Below are positions 44,109 through 53,289 of a stretch of DNA of 64,000 nucleotides, one piece after another (position 1 is the first letter of the stretch; each line of letters starts with the position of its first letter). Origin of the DNA: Burkholderia pseudomultivorans (GTDB lineage: Bacteria > Pseudomonadota > Gammaproteobacteria > Burkholderiales > Burkholderiaceae). The notes beneath the pieces are model-generated. The model saw only the letters and a list, made by a program, of their open reading frames with translations. It ran no database searches and was not told where the DNA came from. Made by a program: the position numbers and the translations under genes. Location of the stretch: the NCBI RefSeq assembly GCF_001718415.1, contig NZ_CP013377.1, positions 2,480,001-2,544,000 on the forward strand. The letters are read 5' to 3'.

Positions 44109-46898
44109 TCAGTCGCCCAGCAGCTTCAGCCCCGCCGGCAGCGTCTCGCCGAACACGCGCACGGTGTCGGCCTCGTCGAACGCGATCGCTTCGCGCACCA
44201 TGTCGATCCACGCCGGCGACGCGTTCGCCGCGCCCAGCCGGCGGATCACCGCGTCGCGCGTGTCGGCCGGCAGGTCGCGCGAGCGGTCGCCCGTCATCCG
44301 CGCGATCTGCGCGGCCGCGAACGCGGCCGGCTCGACCTGCTTCCAGTCGAGCGCGAACAGCGCATCGAGCCATCCGCATGCGACATCGGCCGGCACCACG
44401 CTGTGCGCGCTGCCGTAGAACGGACGCCGCGCGCCGATGCGCCCCAGCGCCCATGCACAGAGCGCGCGCTCGGCCGGCTTCTGCAATTGCGCGATCAGGC
44501 GCTCGGCCAGTTCGATCTTGCGCTCGACCGGCAAGCGTTCGAGCGACGCCGACAACCGCGTCATGTCGGCCGGCCCGACCTTGTCCGGATCGAACGGCAG
44601 CTTGCGGCGCTTGTCGTCGGGCGACGGCTCGAGGAAGGCGATCGCGTCGCGCACCTGCATCTGCGCGTCATCGTCGAGCCCGCCTGCCGCGCGCCGCCAC
44701 AGCGTCCACCATTCGGACCAGACCTGCCCGTCGTTCACATACTGGATGCCGTCGTCGAACAGCGGCCACAGTTGCTCGATGCGCCAGGCGTCGAGCGGAT
44801 GGCCGAAGCCCGGCCGCATGCAATAGCCGGCCAGGTTCAGCCAGGCGCGTTCATGATCGGCCGAACGCCGTCGGCGCCGCGCACGCGCGAGCAGCGCGTC
44901 GAACAGTTCGCGCGCGAGCGCGACGTCCCACTCGTCGCGCGGGCCGAGCACCTGTTCGAGCTGCGCGCGCAGACGGCGCGTCTCTTTCGGCGTGACGTTC
45001 GCCGCGCGGCTGCCGAACGAGCGGTCGATCAGCTCGATCGCCTGATCGGCGCGCGGGTTTCGCGCGGGCGCGGCTTCGTCGTCCTGCGCGGGCGCATCGC
45101 CGCGCAACTGGAATTCGAGCCGCCAGCGGCGCGCCGCGTCGTCGGTCGCGATGCAGTGCATTTCGAGCGTGCCGACTTCCGTCAGCGACGCGGTGAGCTT
45201 CACCGGCGTTTCGCGCGCGTCGCCGCCCGCCTGCCGGTCGACGACGGTCGCGATCGGCGGCAGCCGCACGAAGTCGCCGCCGTCGAGCGTGACGAGGTCG
45301 CCGGGACGATACGCGGTGTCGGCCACCGTCGACATCAGGTGGAAGCGCACCGGCTGCCCGAGCTGCAGCGCGAACGTGCGATCTTCGAGGCGGATCTCGC
45401 GGCCCTCTTCCGCGCCGCGCGGCAGCAGGCAGACGCCGCGCGCGGTCGCATCGCCGTCGCCATCGCCGAGCACGAGGAAGTAGCTGCGCGCGGAACCGCC
45501 GCCGATGCGCGGCGCATGGCCTGCGCGCGCGAGGCCGTATGCGACCGCGCCACGCGCGACCGCCACGTCCGGATGCGCGTTGTGGAGTACGTCGAGCGGC
45601 GCGCCGCGCCACGCGCCGAGCGTCTGCGCGAGACGGCCGGCCAGCGCCTGCGCGCGAAACACGCCGCCGTTGAGCAGCAGCGTGTCGGGCAGCGGGCCTT
45701 CCGCATGCCGGCTCAGGAACGCCGCAATGTGTCGCGTGACGGCCGGGTCGCTCGCGTACGGCAGCCCGAATTCGACGATCGCGGCCCGCGCGCGGCGCGG
45801 CAGCTCGCCGGCCTCGACCTGCGGAAAGAATCCATCGACGACGATCTGCTCGACTTCGCGCCGCGTCAGCTCCGCCGAACGCGCGCCGCCGACGAGCCGG
45901 CTGCCCGCGCCAAGCAGCGTGACGGTGACGGACGCCGGCGCATCGTCGCCGAGCAGGCGCTCCTTCGCCGCACGGCAACGCTCGACGAGCTGCGACAGGC
46001 TCGCGGCCGACAGCCGCGCGCCGGGATCGGTCAAGCGCGGCTCCACGAGGCGCGCGAGCGCGAGATCCATGTTGTCGCCGCCGAGCATCAGGTGATTGCC
46101 GACCCCGACGCGCGTGAACGTCGGCTCGCCGTCGTCGCCGGGCGCGACGTCGACGAGCGTGAGATCGGTCGTGCCGCCGCCGACGTCGCAGATCAGCACG
46201 CGCCGCGGCGCGGCGAACCGGTCGCGCAGCGCGTCGCGCTGCCCGTACAGCCAGTCGTAGAACGCGGCCTGCGGCTCCTCCAGCAGCCGCAGCGCGGGCA
46301 GCCGCGCACGGCGCGCGGCCTCGACCGTCAGTGCGCGCGCGCCGTCGTCGAACGACGCGGGCACCGTGAGAATGACGTCCTGCTGCGCGAGCGGCGCATC
46401 GGGAAAGCGCGCGTCCCATGCGTCGCGCACGTGCGCGAGATAGCTCGCGCTCGCGTCGACCGGCGACACCTTGTCGACGCCGTCGGCCGCGCCCCACGGC
46501 AGGATCGGCGCGAGCCGGTCGACCGACGCGTGCGACAACCAGCTTTTCGCGCTGGTCACGAGCCGACCCGGCACCTGCGCGCCGAGCGTGCGCGCATAGC
46601 GGCCGATCACGGGCGGCAGCGCACTGCCGTTGCCGCCGTCACGATCGCCCGGACCGCGACGGCCGCCGCCCGCGTCGCGCGCGCCGGACGCCTGCCACGG
46701 CAGCCGCAGCGCCTCCGCCGCAAGCTCGCCCGGCGCCGGGTGATAGCGGACCGACGGCAGCAGCGGCTGCGCGGCCACCGCGCCGGGCCCGACCAGCTGC
46801 TCGACGTCGAACACGCGGATCGCGTCGGAGCCGGCCGCGACATACGCGACGACCGTATTGCTGGTGCCGAGGTCGATGCCGACCGTATAGCGCTTCAT
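44109..46898 (-). CDS. Large divergent Hsp70-like ATPase
   Basis: The protein has 929 residues. The N-terminal part is an Hsp70/actin-type ATPase: YTVGIDLGTSNTVVAYV (phosphate 1), ICDVGGGTTDLTLVDV (phosphate 2), LEEPQAAFYDWL and LLNGGVFRAQALAGRL (adenosine site). A low-complexity insert rich in glycine, arginine and aspartate lies at about 71-96. The C-terminal 380 residues resemble no standard Hsp70 peptide-binding domain and may be the DUF3731 region known to accompany such ATPases. It begins 5 bases after the preceding Hsp70-like gene. Substrate and co-chaperones are unknown; no J-domain or GrpE gene is nearby. Confidence 0.87.
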   Translation of the reverse strand: MKRYTVGIDLGTSNTVVAYVAAGSDAIRVFDVEQLVGPGAVAAQPLLPSVRYHPAPGELAAEALRLPWQASGARDAGGGRRGPGDRDGGNGSALPPVIGRYARTLGAQVPGRLVTSAKSWLSHASVDRLAPILPWGAADGVDKVSPVDASASYLAHVRDAWDARFPDAPLAQQDVILTVPASFDDGARALTVEAARRARLPALRLLEEPQAAFYDWLYGQRDALRDRFAAPRRVLICDVGGGTTDLTLVDVAPGDDGEPTFTRVGVGNHLMLGGDNMDLALARLVEPRLTDPGARLSAASLSQLVERCRAAKERLLGDDAPASVTVTLLGAGSRLVGGARSAELTRREVEQIVVDGFFPQVEAGELPRRARAAIVEFGLPYASDPAVTRHIAAFLSRHAEGPLPDTLLLNGGVFRAQALAGRLAQTLGAWRGAPLDVLHNAHPDVAVARGAVAYGLARAGHAPRIGGGSARSYFLVLGDGDGDATARGVCLLPRGAEEGREIRLEDRTFALQLGQPVRFHLMSTVADTAYRPGDLVTLDGGDFVRLPPIATVVDRQAGGDARETPVKLTASLTEVGTLEMHCIATDDAARRWRLEFQLRGDAPAQDDEAAPARNPRADQAIELIDRSFGSRAANVTPKETRRLRAQLEQVLGPRDEWDVALARELFDALLARARRRRRSADHERAWLNLAGYCMRPGFGHPLDAWRIEQLWPLFDDGIQYVNDGQVWSEWWTLWRRAAGGLDDDAQMQVRDAIAFLEPSPDDKRRKLPFDPDKVGPADMTRLSASLERLPVERKIELAERLIAQLQKPAERALCAWALGRIGARRPFYGSAHSVVPADVACGWLDALFALDWKQVEPAAFAAAQIARMTGDRSRDLPADTRDAVIRRLGAANASPAWIDMVREAIAFDEADTVRVFGETLPAGLKLLGD

Positions 46899-46903
46899 CG
46901 CAC

Positions 46904-48745
46904 TCAGGCAGTGCCGCGCACGTCGAACTCGACCTTCCAGCGCTCGTCGGTGCCGCTCGGGATCGCTTCGAGCTCCAGCGTGCCGGCCTCGGTCACGCGC
47001 GCGTGCAGCCTCACGGGCACGATCTCGCCGACCGTGCGCCCTTCCGCGGGCAGCGTCGCCTGGATTTCCTCGAGTTCCTGCAGCTCTTCCGGCGACCAGT
47101 AATCGAGCAGCGTGCCGACCTGATCCTGACGGCGCACCGACGAACCGAAGAAACGGAACTGCACCGGCTCGCCGACGACGAGGCCGAACTCCTGCGGCGG
47201 CAGCGCCGCGTCCGAGCCTTCCTCCATCCCGAACGGCGCGACGCAGAGCGCCTGCACCGGCGGTTCGAGCCCCGGCACCGCGGGCATCGCCGATTCGATC
47301 GCCACGTAGTAGGCCCGCGCCGTGCCGCCGCGAATCCGCACGCCGCGGCCGCGCTTCACGTAGCCGTAGTACGCCGCGCCGCGCGCGACCGCCAGATCGA
47401 GATCCGCGCCTTCGAGCAGGCGTGCGGGCGGCGCGCCTTCCGCGGCGAGCCAGCCGTTGAGCGTGTCGAGCACGCGCTGCGTGAGGAGCGACGACTTGAA
47501 CACGCCGCCGTTGAACAGCACGGCGGTCGGATGCAGGAACGTCGCGCCGGCCGGCAGCGTGCGCTGCACGCCTTCGAGCGTATCGAGCGCCGCGACCTGG
47601 CGGCCGAGGAACGCCGCGAGATGGCGCGTGATGCCCGCGTCCTGCGCGTACGGCAGGCCGAGCTGCGTGAGACCGACACGCGCGCGGCTGACCGGGCGCG
47701 CGGCCGCATCGACCTGCGGGAAGAAGCCTTCGAGGATCGTCTGCGTGAGTTCCGCGCGCGTCAGCTCGGTGCGGATCGAGCCGCCGATCAGCTTCGAGCC
47801 GCGGCTCGGCACGACCAGCGGCACCGCGTCGGTCGTCGGGTCGGACAGCAGCGTTTCCTTCGCGCCGCGGCACGCATACGTGAGCGCGCGCAACTGCCAC
47901 GGATCGGCCTGCGTGCCCTGCTGCGCGAGCTTGCGCGCGACCACGTGCGCGAGCGCGAGGTCCATGTTGTCGCCGCCGAGCAGGATGTGCTCGCCGACGG
48001 CCACGCGATGCAGTTCGAGATTGCCGTCGCGCTCGACCACCGCGATCAGCGACAGGTCGGTCGTGCCGCCGCCGACGTCGACGCACAGGATCAGGTCGCC
48101 GACCTTCACCTGCTTGCGCCAGCCGCCTTCGCTCTTCTGGATCCAGCTGTAGAGCGCGGCCTGCGGCTCCTCGAGCAGCGTCATCCGCGAATAGCCGGCG
48201 GCGCGCGCGGCCTCGGCCGTCAGTTCGCGCGCGGCCGGGTCGAACGACGCGGGAATCGTGACCGTCACGTCCTGCTCGACGAACGGGGCGTCCGGATGCG
48301 CGTGATCCCAGGCCTCGCGCAGGTGCGTCAGGTAGCGGATCGAGCTTTCCAGCGGCGACACGCGCGCCACCTCGGGCGGCGCATCGCTCGGCAGGATCGC
48401 CGCGCGGCGATCGACGCCCGGATGGCACAGCCAGCTCTTCGCGCTCGACACGAGGCGGATCGGCGTGCCCGCGCCGCGGCTGCGCGCCATCTCGCCGACC
48501 GCGAACTCGCGCGAGGCCGTCCACGGCAGCGTGAGGTCGCCCTGCGTCAGCTCGCTCGGGTGCGGCAGGTAAAGGAACGACGGCAGCAGGTCGCGCGACT
48601 CCAGCGCGCCGGGCGCGGTGAGCTGCGCGATCGGCAGCACCTGCTGCGCGATCGTCTCGCCGTCGCTCGCGGCGCTGTCGACGTACGACAGCGCGCAGTG
48701 GGTGGTACCGAGGTCGATACCGATCGAATAGCGCGGATCGCTCAC
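46904..48745 (-). CDS. Divergent Hsp70-like ATPase
   Basis: The protein has 613 residues. ATPase motifs are YSIGIDLGTTHCALSYVD, ILCVDVGGGTTDLSLIAVV, LLEEPQAALYSWIQ and LFNGGVFKSSLL, with conserved SAKSWLCHP. The C-terminal part from about 480 is beta-rich but lacks the DnaK lid and the C-terminal EEVD-like end. The start is a GTG at 48745 overlapping the upstream stop, with GGAGGTGGAACT before it. It is the middle gene of a DUF2760-Hsp70-Hsp70 operon. The two ATPases share segments throughout their first 470 residues, so they look like ancient duplicates. Confidence 0.87.
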   Translation of the reverse strand: MSDPRYSIGIDLGTTHCALSYVDSAASDGETIAQQVLPIAQLTAPGALESRDLLPSFLYLPHPSELTQGDLTLPWTASREFAVGEMARSRGAGTPIRLVSSAKSWLCHPGVDRRAAILPSDAPPEVARVSPLESSIRYLTHLREAWDHAHPDAPFVEQDVTVTIPASFDPAARELTAEAARAAGYSRMTLLEEPQAALYSWIQKSEGGWRKQVKVGDLILCVDVGGGTTDLSLIAVVERDGNLELHRVAVGEHILLGGDNMDLALAHVVARKLAQQGTQADPWQLRALTYACRGAKETLLSDPTTDAVPLVVPSRGSKLIGGSIRTELTRAELTQTILEGFFPQVDAAARPVSRARVGLTQLGLPYAQDAGITRHLAAFLGRQVAALDTLEGVQRTLPAGATFLHPTAVLFNGGVFKSSLLTQRVLDTLNGWLAAEGAPPARLLEGADLDLAVARGAAYYGYVKRGRGVRIRGGTARAYYVAIESAMPAVPGLEPPVQALCVAPFGMEEGSDAALPPQEFGLVVGEPVQFRFFGSSVRRQDQVGTLLDYWSPEELQELEEIQATLPAEGRTVGEIVPVRLHARVTEAGTLELEAIPSGTDERWKVEFDVRGTA

Positions 48746-49329
48746 AGTTCCACCTCCGCCGGTGCGAGTACCGATGCGTCATGGCTGCCCGTCAGCTTCG
48801 GCAGGCGCACGTCGGCGACGCGCCAGCCGCGATGGCTGATCGTGCCCGTAAACGGCGCCGAACCGACCACGTTGCCGGTCACGCGCACGGCCGTCGCGTC
48901 GAAGCCGGCCGGCAGCGTCACGCGGCTGCCTTCCGCCTCATCGCGCACCGGCACGATCGTGAAGTGCTCGCGCAGCGCCGCGCGGCAGCCGTCGTGCACG
49001 AGGCGCGCAGCTGCGCCGATGTCGGCGTCCGCGTACCCCGCGATGTCTTCCTCGACGAAATCGATGAAACGCGCGTCGCGCTGCAGCAGGCCGAGCAGTT
49101 GCAGCGCAGCCTGCGGGCTCGCTTCGCGCAGTTCCGGCGCAGGGGCCTTGACGGGCGCAGGCGCAGGCGCGGGTTGCGGTGCGGCGGCCGGCGCCGGCGC
49201 GACCGGGGCCGGGACGCCGTCGCGCACGCGCTGCACGCCGGCGGCGAATTCGCGATTGCCGAGCACGGAGAAGAAGGTCCCGACGGCGAGCGACAGCCGG
49301 CCGAAGAAGGACAGGTTGGATTCGGGCAT
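48742..49329 (-). CDS. DUF2760-family protein
   Basis: The protein has 195 residues. An N-terminal helix (NLSFFGRLSLAVGTFFSVLGNREFAAGVQRV) is followed by a proline-alanine linker (about 40-65), then a conserved domain: AALQLLGLLQRDARFIDFVEEDIAGYADADIGAAARLVHDGCRAAL through WRVADVRLPKL. This is the DUF2760 pattern. It has no assigned function. The gene leads the Hsp70-like operon with AGGAGTCC before the ATG at 49329, so it may be an adaptor or client-recruiting subunit for the two ATPases. Confidence 0.83.
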   Translation of the reverse strand: MPESNLSFFGRLSLAVGTFFSVLGNREFAAGVQRVRDGVPAPVAPAPAAAPQPAPAPAPVKAPAPELREASPQAALQLLGLLQRDARFIDFVEEDIAGYADADIGAAARLVHDGCRAALREHFTIVPVRDEAEGSRVTLPAGFDATAVRVTGNVVGSAPFTGTISHRGWRVADVRLPKLTGSHDASVLAPAEVEL

Positions 49330-49660
49330 GAGGTCTGGACTCCTGTGGGCTCGCCGCGCGGCGAGCAATCTTGCCTGGGCGCCGGGCGGCGGCGCGCGGC
49401 ACGCGCACCGCGCCGCCCGGCGCGTGATTCTGGCCCCCTCGCGGGGTGCGGAAAACCCGTATTTTGCCCTGTGGCGGACGAACCGGGCAGAAGTTGGGGG
49501 ACAGACCATGCCCGCGCGGGGTGTGCGACCTGCCCAATGAACATCGCAGGCGGCCTTCCGCGAGGTTGCAGCGCATCAATGGGCGCGATGCCGTCCTGCG
49601 ATTTCCGCGTCGAAATCGCCTTCCGGCATCCCCGTGCGCGACGGCGCGCGAAGCCGCACG
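49330..49660. other. Intergenic region between the Hsp70 operon and an MFS gene
   Basis: These 331 bases hold no gene that I can support. Both flanking genes are on the minus strand, so this stretch must carry the promoter of the DUF2760 operon (perhaps around 49440-49480, where AAAACCCGTATTTTG occurs) and the end of the MFS transcript. I see no clear terminator. Confidence 0.5.
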
Positions 49661-51106
49661 TCACGCGACGCGCGGCGACGCCTCCAGCGCAGGCTCGTCG
49701 CCGACGTCCGCGCTGCACGCTTCCAGCGAAATACGACGCGTCTCGCGCCCGTTGATCCACCACAGACCGGCCGCGAGCGGCCCCGGCAGCGCGAGCACGA
49801 GCAGCACGATCAACGCGGCCGACGGCGTACCCGCCATCGCATAGACGTTGGTGAGCATCAGCGGCGCGATCACCGCACCAAGCCGCCCGATCGCGACCGA
49901 CACGCCGAGCCCCGTCGCGCGGATGCGGGTCGGCAGGATCTCGGACGAGACGACATAGCCGGAGATGTACGCCCATGTGACGCCGAACTGGATCAGGCAA
50001 TAGCCGAGCACCATGCCGGGCAGCGCGTGCATCGCGTAGATGAACACGATCGCCGCGACAGTGAACGTATAGCTGACGAACAGCGATGCGCGCCGCCCCC
50101 AGGCCTCGACGAGCACGGCCGCGACGATGCCGCCTGCGAGCGCGGCTACGTTGCCGTACACGTAGTAGAGCGGCATGTCGGTCGACGGCACCTTCATGTA
50201 TGGGAGGATCACGAGCGCCATCAGCGACAGCACGCCGTACACGACGGCCGCCTGCGAGAAGTTCAGCGCACCGGCCAGCGCACAGCGCGCGCGATACGCG
50301 CCGAATAGTTCGCCGACGTTGCGCCAGAAAGCCGGCGCCTGATGTTCGAAGCGCATCGGCGCGTAACGTTTCGACAGTTGCGCGTGCTCGGCCTGCATGC
50401 GCGGATCGCGCGCCGCACTCGCGACGACCTGCTCGACGATCGCTTCCGCTTCGGCGACTCGCCCTTGCTGGATCAGCCAGCGTGGCGACTCGGGAATCAC
50501 GCGACGAATCCAGAAGAAGATCAACGCCATCGTCGTCCCGAAGCCGAAACCGACGCGCCATGCCCATTCGGCCGGCAACTGGTTCAGCACGAGGTACGAC
50601 ACGGCCGCCGACAGCAGTGCGCCGACCGGAAAGCCCGACAGGATCAGCGCATCGGTGCGGCCGCGGTGCTTCTTCGGAATGAATTCGCCCATCGTCGCGG
50701 TCACCGCCGAATACTCGCCGCCGACGGCAAGCGCCGTCATGGCGCGGAAGAACAGGAACGACGCGTAGTTCCACGACAGCACGGTCGCGACGCTGAACAG
50801 GGCATACCAGAGCAGCGTTGCGAGAAACAGGCGCTTGCGGCCGTAGCGATCGGCGAGATAGCCGAACGCGATCGCACCGACCAGCATCCCGAACACCCAG
50901 ATGCTGACCGCGAGCGAGCCTTGCGCGGCGCTCAGATGCCAGTGTGACTTGAGCACGCCGAACACGCTGCCGATGATGTTGGTTTCGAATGAATCGAGCG
51001 CCCAGCCGACGCCCAGCGCGACCAGCATCAGCGTGTGGAAGCGCGTCCACGGCAAGTTGTCGAGACGCGTGAGCGCGTCCGTTTCGATCGGTTGGGAGAG
51101 TTTCAT
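49661..51106 (-). CDS. MFS transporter of the phosphonate locus (sugar/aromatic-acid type)
   Basis: The protein has 481 residues and 12 membrane segments. Motifs are FGYLADRYGRKR after segment 2, FRAMTALAVGGEYSAVTATMGEFIPKKHRGR, and RRVIPESPRWLIQQGRVAEAEAIVEQVV, the pattern of metabolite:proton symporters. The start ATG at 51106 has AGGAGCAACCCATC upstream. It lies 16 bases downstream of the dehydrogenase gene, so it belongs to the phosphonoacetaldehyde operon and may import the phosphonate or its precursor. Confidence 0.87.
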   Translation of the reverse strand: MKLSQPIETDALTRLDNLPWTRFHTLMLVALGVGWALDSFETNIIGSVFGVLKSHWHLSAAQGSLAVSIWVFGMLVGAIAFGYLADRYGRKRLFLATLLWYALFSVATVLSWNYASFLFFRAMTALAVGGEYSAVTATMGEFIPKKHRGRTDALILSGFPVGALLSAAVSYLVLNQLPAEWAWRVGFGFGTTMALIFFWIRRVIPESPRWLIQQGRVAEAEAIVEQVVASAARDPRMQAEHAQLSKRYAPMRFEHQAPAFWRNVGELFGAYRARCALAGALNFSQAAVVYGVLSLMALVILPYMKVPSTDMPLYYVYGNVAALAGGIVAAVLVEAWGRRASLFVSYTFTVAAIVFIYAMHALPGMVLGYCLIQFGVTWAYISGYVVSSEILPTRIRATGLGVSVAIGRLGAVIAPLMLTNVYAMAGTPSAALIVLLVLALPGPLAAGLWWINGRETRRISLEACSADVGDEPALEASPRVA

Positions 51107-51122
51107 GATGGGTTGCTCCTCG

Positions 51123-52250
51123 TCAGTGAAGCGCCCGCTCGGGCTGCTCCGGGCTGAAGTCGAAATGTGGAAAGCGCGCGCGCGTGCCGATGAAGTTGCG
51201 GCCGCGTGCGCCGTCGAAGGCGTGGTCCACGATCTGCGCCCATTCGTTCGCGTCGATTCCGTATGCGGCTGGATGGCGCGCGACGCCGAGCGCGTCGAGC
51301 AGCGTCGCGAGCTGCGCGGGCGCCGAATCCGTGTCGCCGAAGATCTCGCACAACGCGGCATCGCATGCGCCGTCGACACCGATCGCCGCCTGCATCACGG
51401 CAGGCAGGCAGAACGAGCACGCGATGCCGTGCGCGACCCCGCGTGTCAGCGTGATCGCGTAGGAAATGTTGTGCGCGAGTGCCGTATGCGTATTCGAGAA
51501 CGCCAGCCCGGCGCGCAGCGCACCGAGCGCCATGTCGCTGCGCGCGTCGAGGTCGTCGAGATCCGCGTTCACGCGGCCCAGGCCGCGGATCAGCTCGCGC
51601 GCGGCGTGCACGGCGAGGCCGCGCGTGACAGGGTTCGCATGCACGTTCCAGATGCTTTCGAGCGCGTGCGACAACGCGTCGAGGCCGCTGGCGATTGTCG
51701 GCTGCATCGGCAGCCCGATCATCAGGCGCGGATCGACGATGACCGTCTCCGGGTAGAGATCGGGCCGCGACAGCGACAGCTTGCGTGCATTGTGCGGGTC
51801 CCACACGGTCGCCCAGTGCGTCACTTCGCTGCCGGTGCCGGCCGTGGTCGGGATGGCGAGGATCGGCAGCGCCGCGTGCACCGTCGAACTGTCGCCGGAC
51901 AGGATGCGCAGCACGCGGTCGAAATCGCCGTGCTCGGCAGCCAGCACCTTCGCCGAATCGATCACGGAGCCGCCGCCGAGCGCGACCAGCACGTCGGGCT
52001 TGCGCGGCAATACCGCGAGCCGTTCGCACGCGCGCCTCAGCATTGGCACCGATGGATTCGCCTCGACGCAGTCGATGCGTGCGAGCGCGGGGCCGAGTTG
52101 CGCCTCGAGGCGATCCGCGAGCCGCGCGAACACGGCATCGGGATACGTGACGATCGCGTAGCTGCGGCCGGCGAGCGCGTCGGGCGCGTCGGCAAGCGAA
52201 TCGATGCCAAATCGGATACGCACCGGGTTGTGAAAGCGCCAGTCGCTCAT
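51123..52250 (-). CDS. Iron-containing alcohol dehydrogenase of the phosphonate locus
   Basis: The protein has 375 residues. NAD-binding (VLVALGGGSVIDSAKVLAA), TTAGTGSEVTHWATVWD and metal-binding segments (GLDALSHALESIWN, HTALAHNISYAITLTRGVAHGIACSFCLP) identify a group III alcohol dehydrogenase. It overlaps phnX (ATGA), so its substrate is probably phosphonoacetaldehyde or the acetaldehyde that PhnX releases. Related enzymes that reduce phosphonoacetaldehyde to hydroxyethylphosphonate exist, which is one reading. The start is the ATG at 52250. Confidence 0.86.
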   Translation of the reverse strand: MSDWRFHNPVRIRFGIDSLADAPDALAGRSYAIVTYPDAVFARLADRLEAQLGPALARIDCVEANPSVPMLRRACERLAVLPRKPDVLVALGGGSVIDSAKVLAAEHGDFDRVLRILSGDSSTVHAALPILAIPTTAGTGSEVTHWATVWDPHNARKLSLSRPDLYPETVIVDPRLMIGLPMQPTIASGLDALSHALESIWNVHANPVTRGLAVHAARELIRGLGRVNADLDDLDARSDMALGALRAGLAFSNTHTALAHNISYAITLTRGVAHGIACSFCLPAVMQAAIGVDGACDAALCEIFGDTDSAPAQLATLLDALGVARHPAAYGIDANEWAQIVDHAFDGARGRNFIGTRARFPHFDFSPEQPERALH

Positions 52251-53140
52251 GCCGCCGCCCTCGCAGCCAGCGCGGCTTCGATCCGGTCGATCACGGGCGG
52301 CAGGTCGGCGATGCCGTCGATCACGAAGTGCGCGCCGGCCTGCCGCAGCGTGCATCGCGCATGCGCGGCCCGCGTGTCGCGTTCGGCCGGATCGAGCGCC
52401 TGCCACTCCGCCTGCGACAACCCGATCTCGTTGCCGGTGACCACGACGCCGACCGTCCACATGCCGGCGGCACGGCCCGCCTGCAGGCCCGTCGGGCTAT
52501 CGTCGACAACCACGCAGCCCTGCACGTGCGCCGCGCCGAGCGCGAGCGCGTTCGCGAGACACATGTCGGGCCACGGTCGGCCGCGTGCGACGTCGCTGAC
52601 GGTGCAGCAGAAATCCGGCGAATAGCCGTTCGCTGCAGCGATCGGCGCGAGATGCTTCATCACTTCGCGCGGATAGCCCGTCGTGCTGCCGATCGCGATT
52701 CCGCGTGCGCGCAGGGCGGCGATCGTGTCGAGCGCGCCGGGGATCAGTGCGCTGTGGCGCGACACGTTTAGCGCGTCGACGCGCAGGAACGCGGCATACA
52801 GCGCGTCGACGTCGCGTTCCGTCGACGCTCGGCCCGTATGCGCCGCCCAGCGCGCCTGGACCGACGGCATCGCGAGCATCATCTCGATGTGCTCGCGCTT
52901 GGCCGCGCCCATCGGCGCGCGCGCTTCCTCGACGGAAACCGGCACGCCGGCATCCGAGAAAATCTCGCGGAATGCCGCGACCGGCGCCATGCAGCCGAAG
53001 TCGAGCACTGTGCCCGCCCAGTCGAACACGACGGTCGTCACGGGGCCGCGCCAGTCGTGATGGCCGGGTGTCGGCACAGCACCAACAAATTTGTCAGCAT
53101 CCCGAATCGGAGCGGAATGGAACTCTGCAACGAAATTCAT
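52247..53140 (-). CDS. phnX: Phosphonoacetaldehyde hydrolase
   Basis: The protein has 297 residues and belongs to the HAD superfamily. The nucleophile is D40 in VVFDWAGTVLDFG, the Schiff-base lysine K81 lies in APMGAAKREHI, and later motifs are GSTTGYPREVM and VVVDDSPTGLQAGRAAGMWTVGV. It splits phosphonoacetaldehyde into acetaldehyde and phosphate. The ATG at 53140 has a good AGGTGCGAGC site, giving about 30 more residues before the catalytic loop than typical PhnX. It is the first gene of a three-gene operon with the dehydrogenase and the MFS transporter. No PhnW aminotransferase gene is in the window. Confidence 0.9.
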   Translation of the reverse strand: MNFVAEFHSAPIRDADKFVGAVPTPGHHDWRGPVTTVVFDWAGTVLDFGCMAPVAAFREIFSDAGVPVSVEEARAPMGAAKREHIEMMLAMPSVQARWAAHTGRASTERDVDALYAAFLRVDALNVSRHSALIPGALDTIAALRARGIAIGSTTGYPREVMKHLAPIAAANGYSPDFCCTVSDVARGRPWPDMCLANALALGAAHVQGCVVVDDSPTGLQAGRAAGMWTVGVVVTGNEIGLSQAEWQALDPAERDTRAAHARCTLRQAGAHFVIDGIADLPPVIDRIEAALAARAAA

Positions 53141-53236
53141 GCTCGCACCTGAATAAAGTGGGTGTGAGCAGCAGGTTAGGCATCCGCGATGACGGGCTCA
53201 TGATCGAAATCCCCGGTCATTCGTAATGGATCGACC

Positions 53237-53254
53237 GATATTTCCGATCGATCG
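53237..53254 (-). promoter_or_regulatory. Repeated 18-base site upstream of phnX
   Basis: Read on the minus strand, CGATCGATCGGAAATATC differs at only two positions from a plus-strand copy at 54172-54189 beside the LysR start. It lies about 100 bases upstream of phnX. It is a candidate LysR operator. Confidence 0.42.
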
Positions 53255-53289
53255 TCGACGCGCTCGCGCGGCACATCCGACGACGGCGC

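Noticed and set aside
44109..48745. Housekeeping DnaK with co-chaperones
   Set aside because: Neither ATPase has the DnaK peptide-binding and lid domains, and no DnaJ or GrpE gene is nearby.
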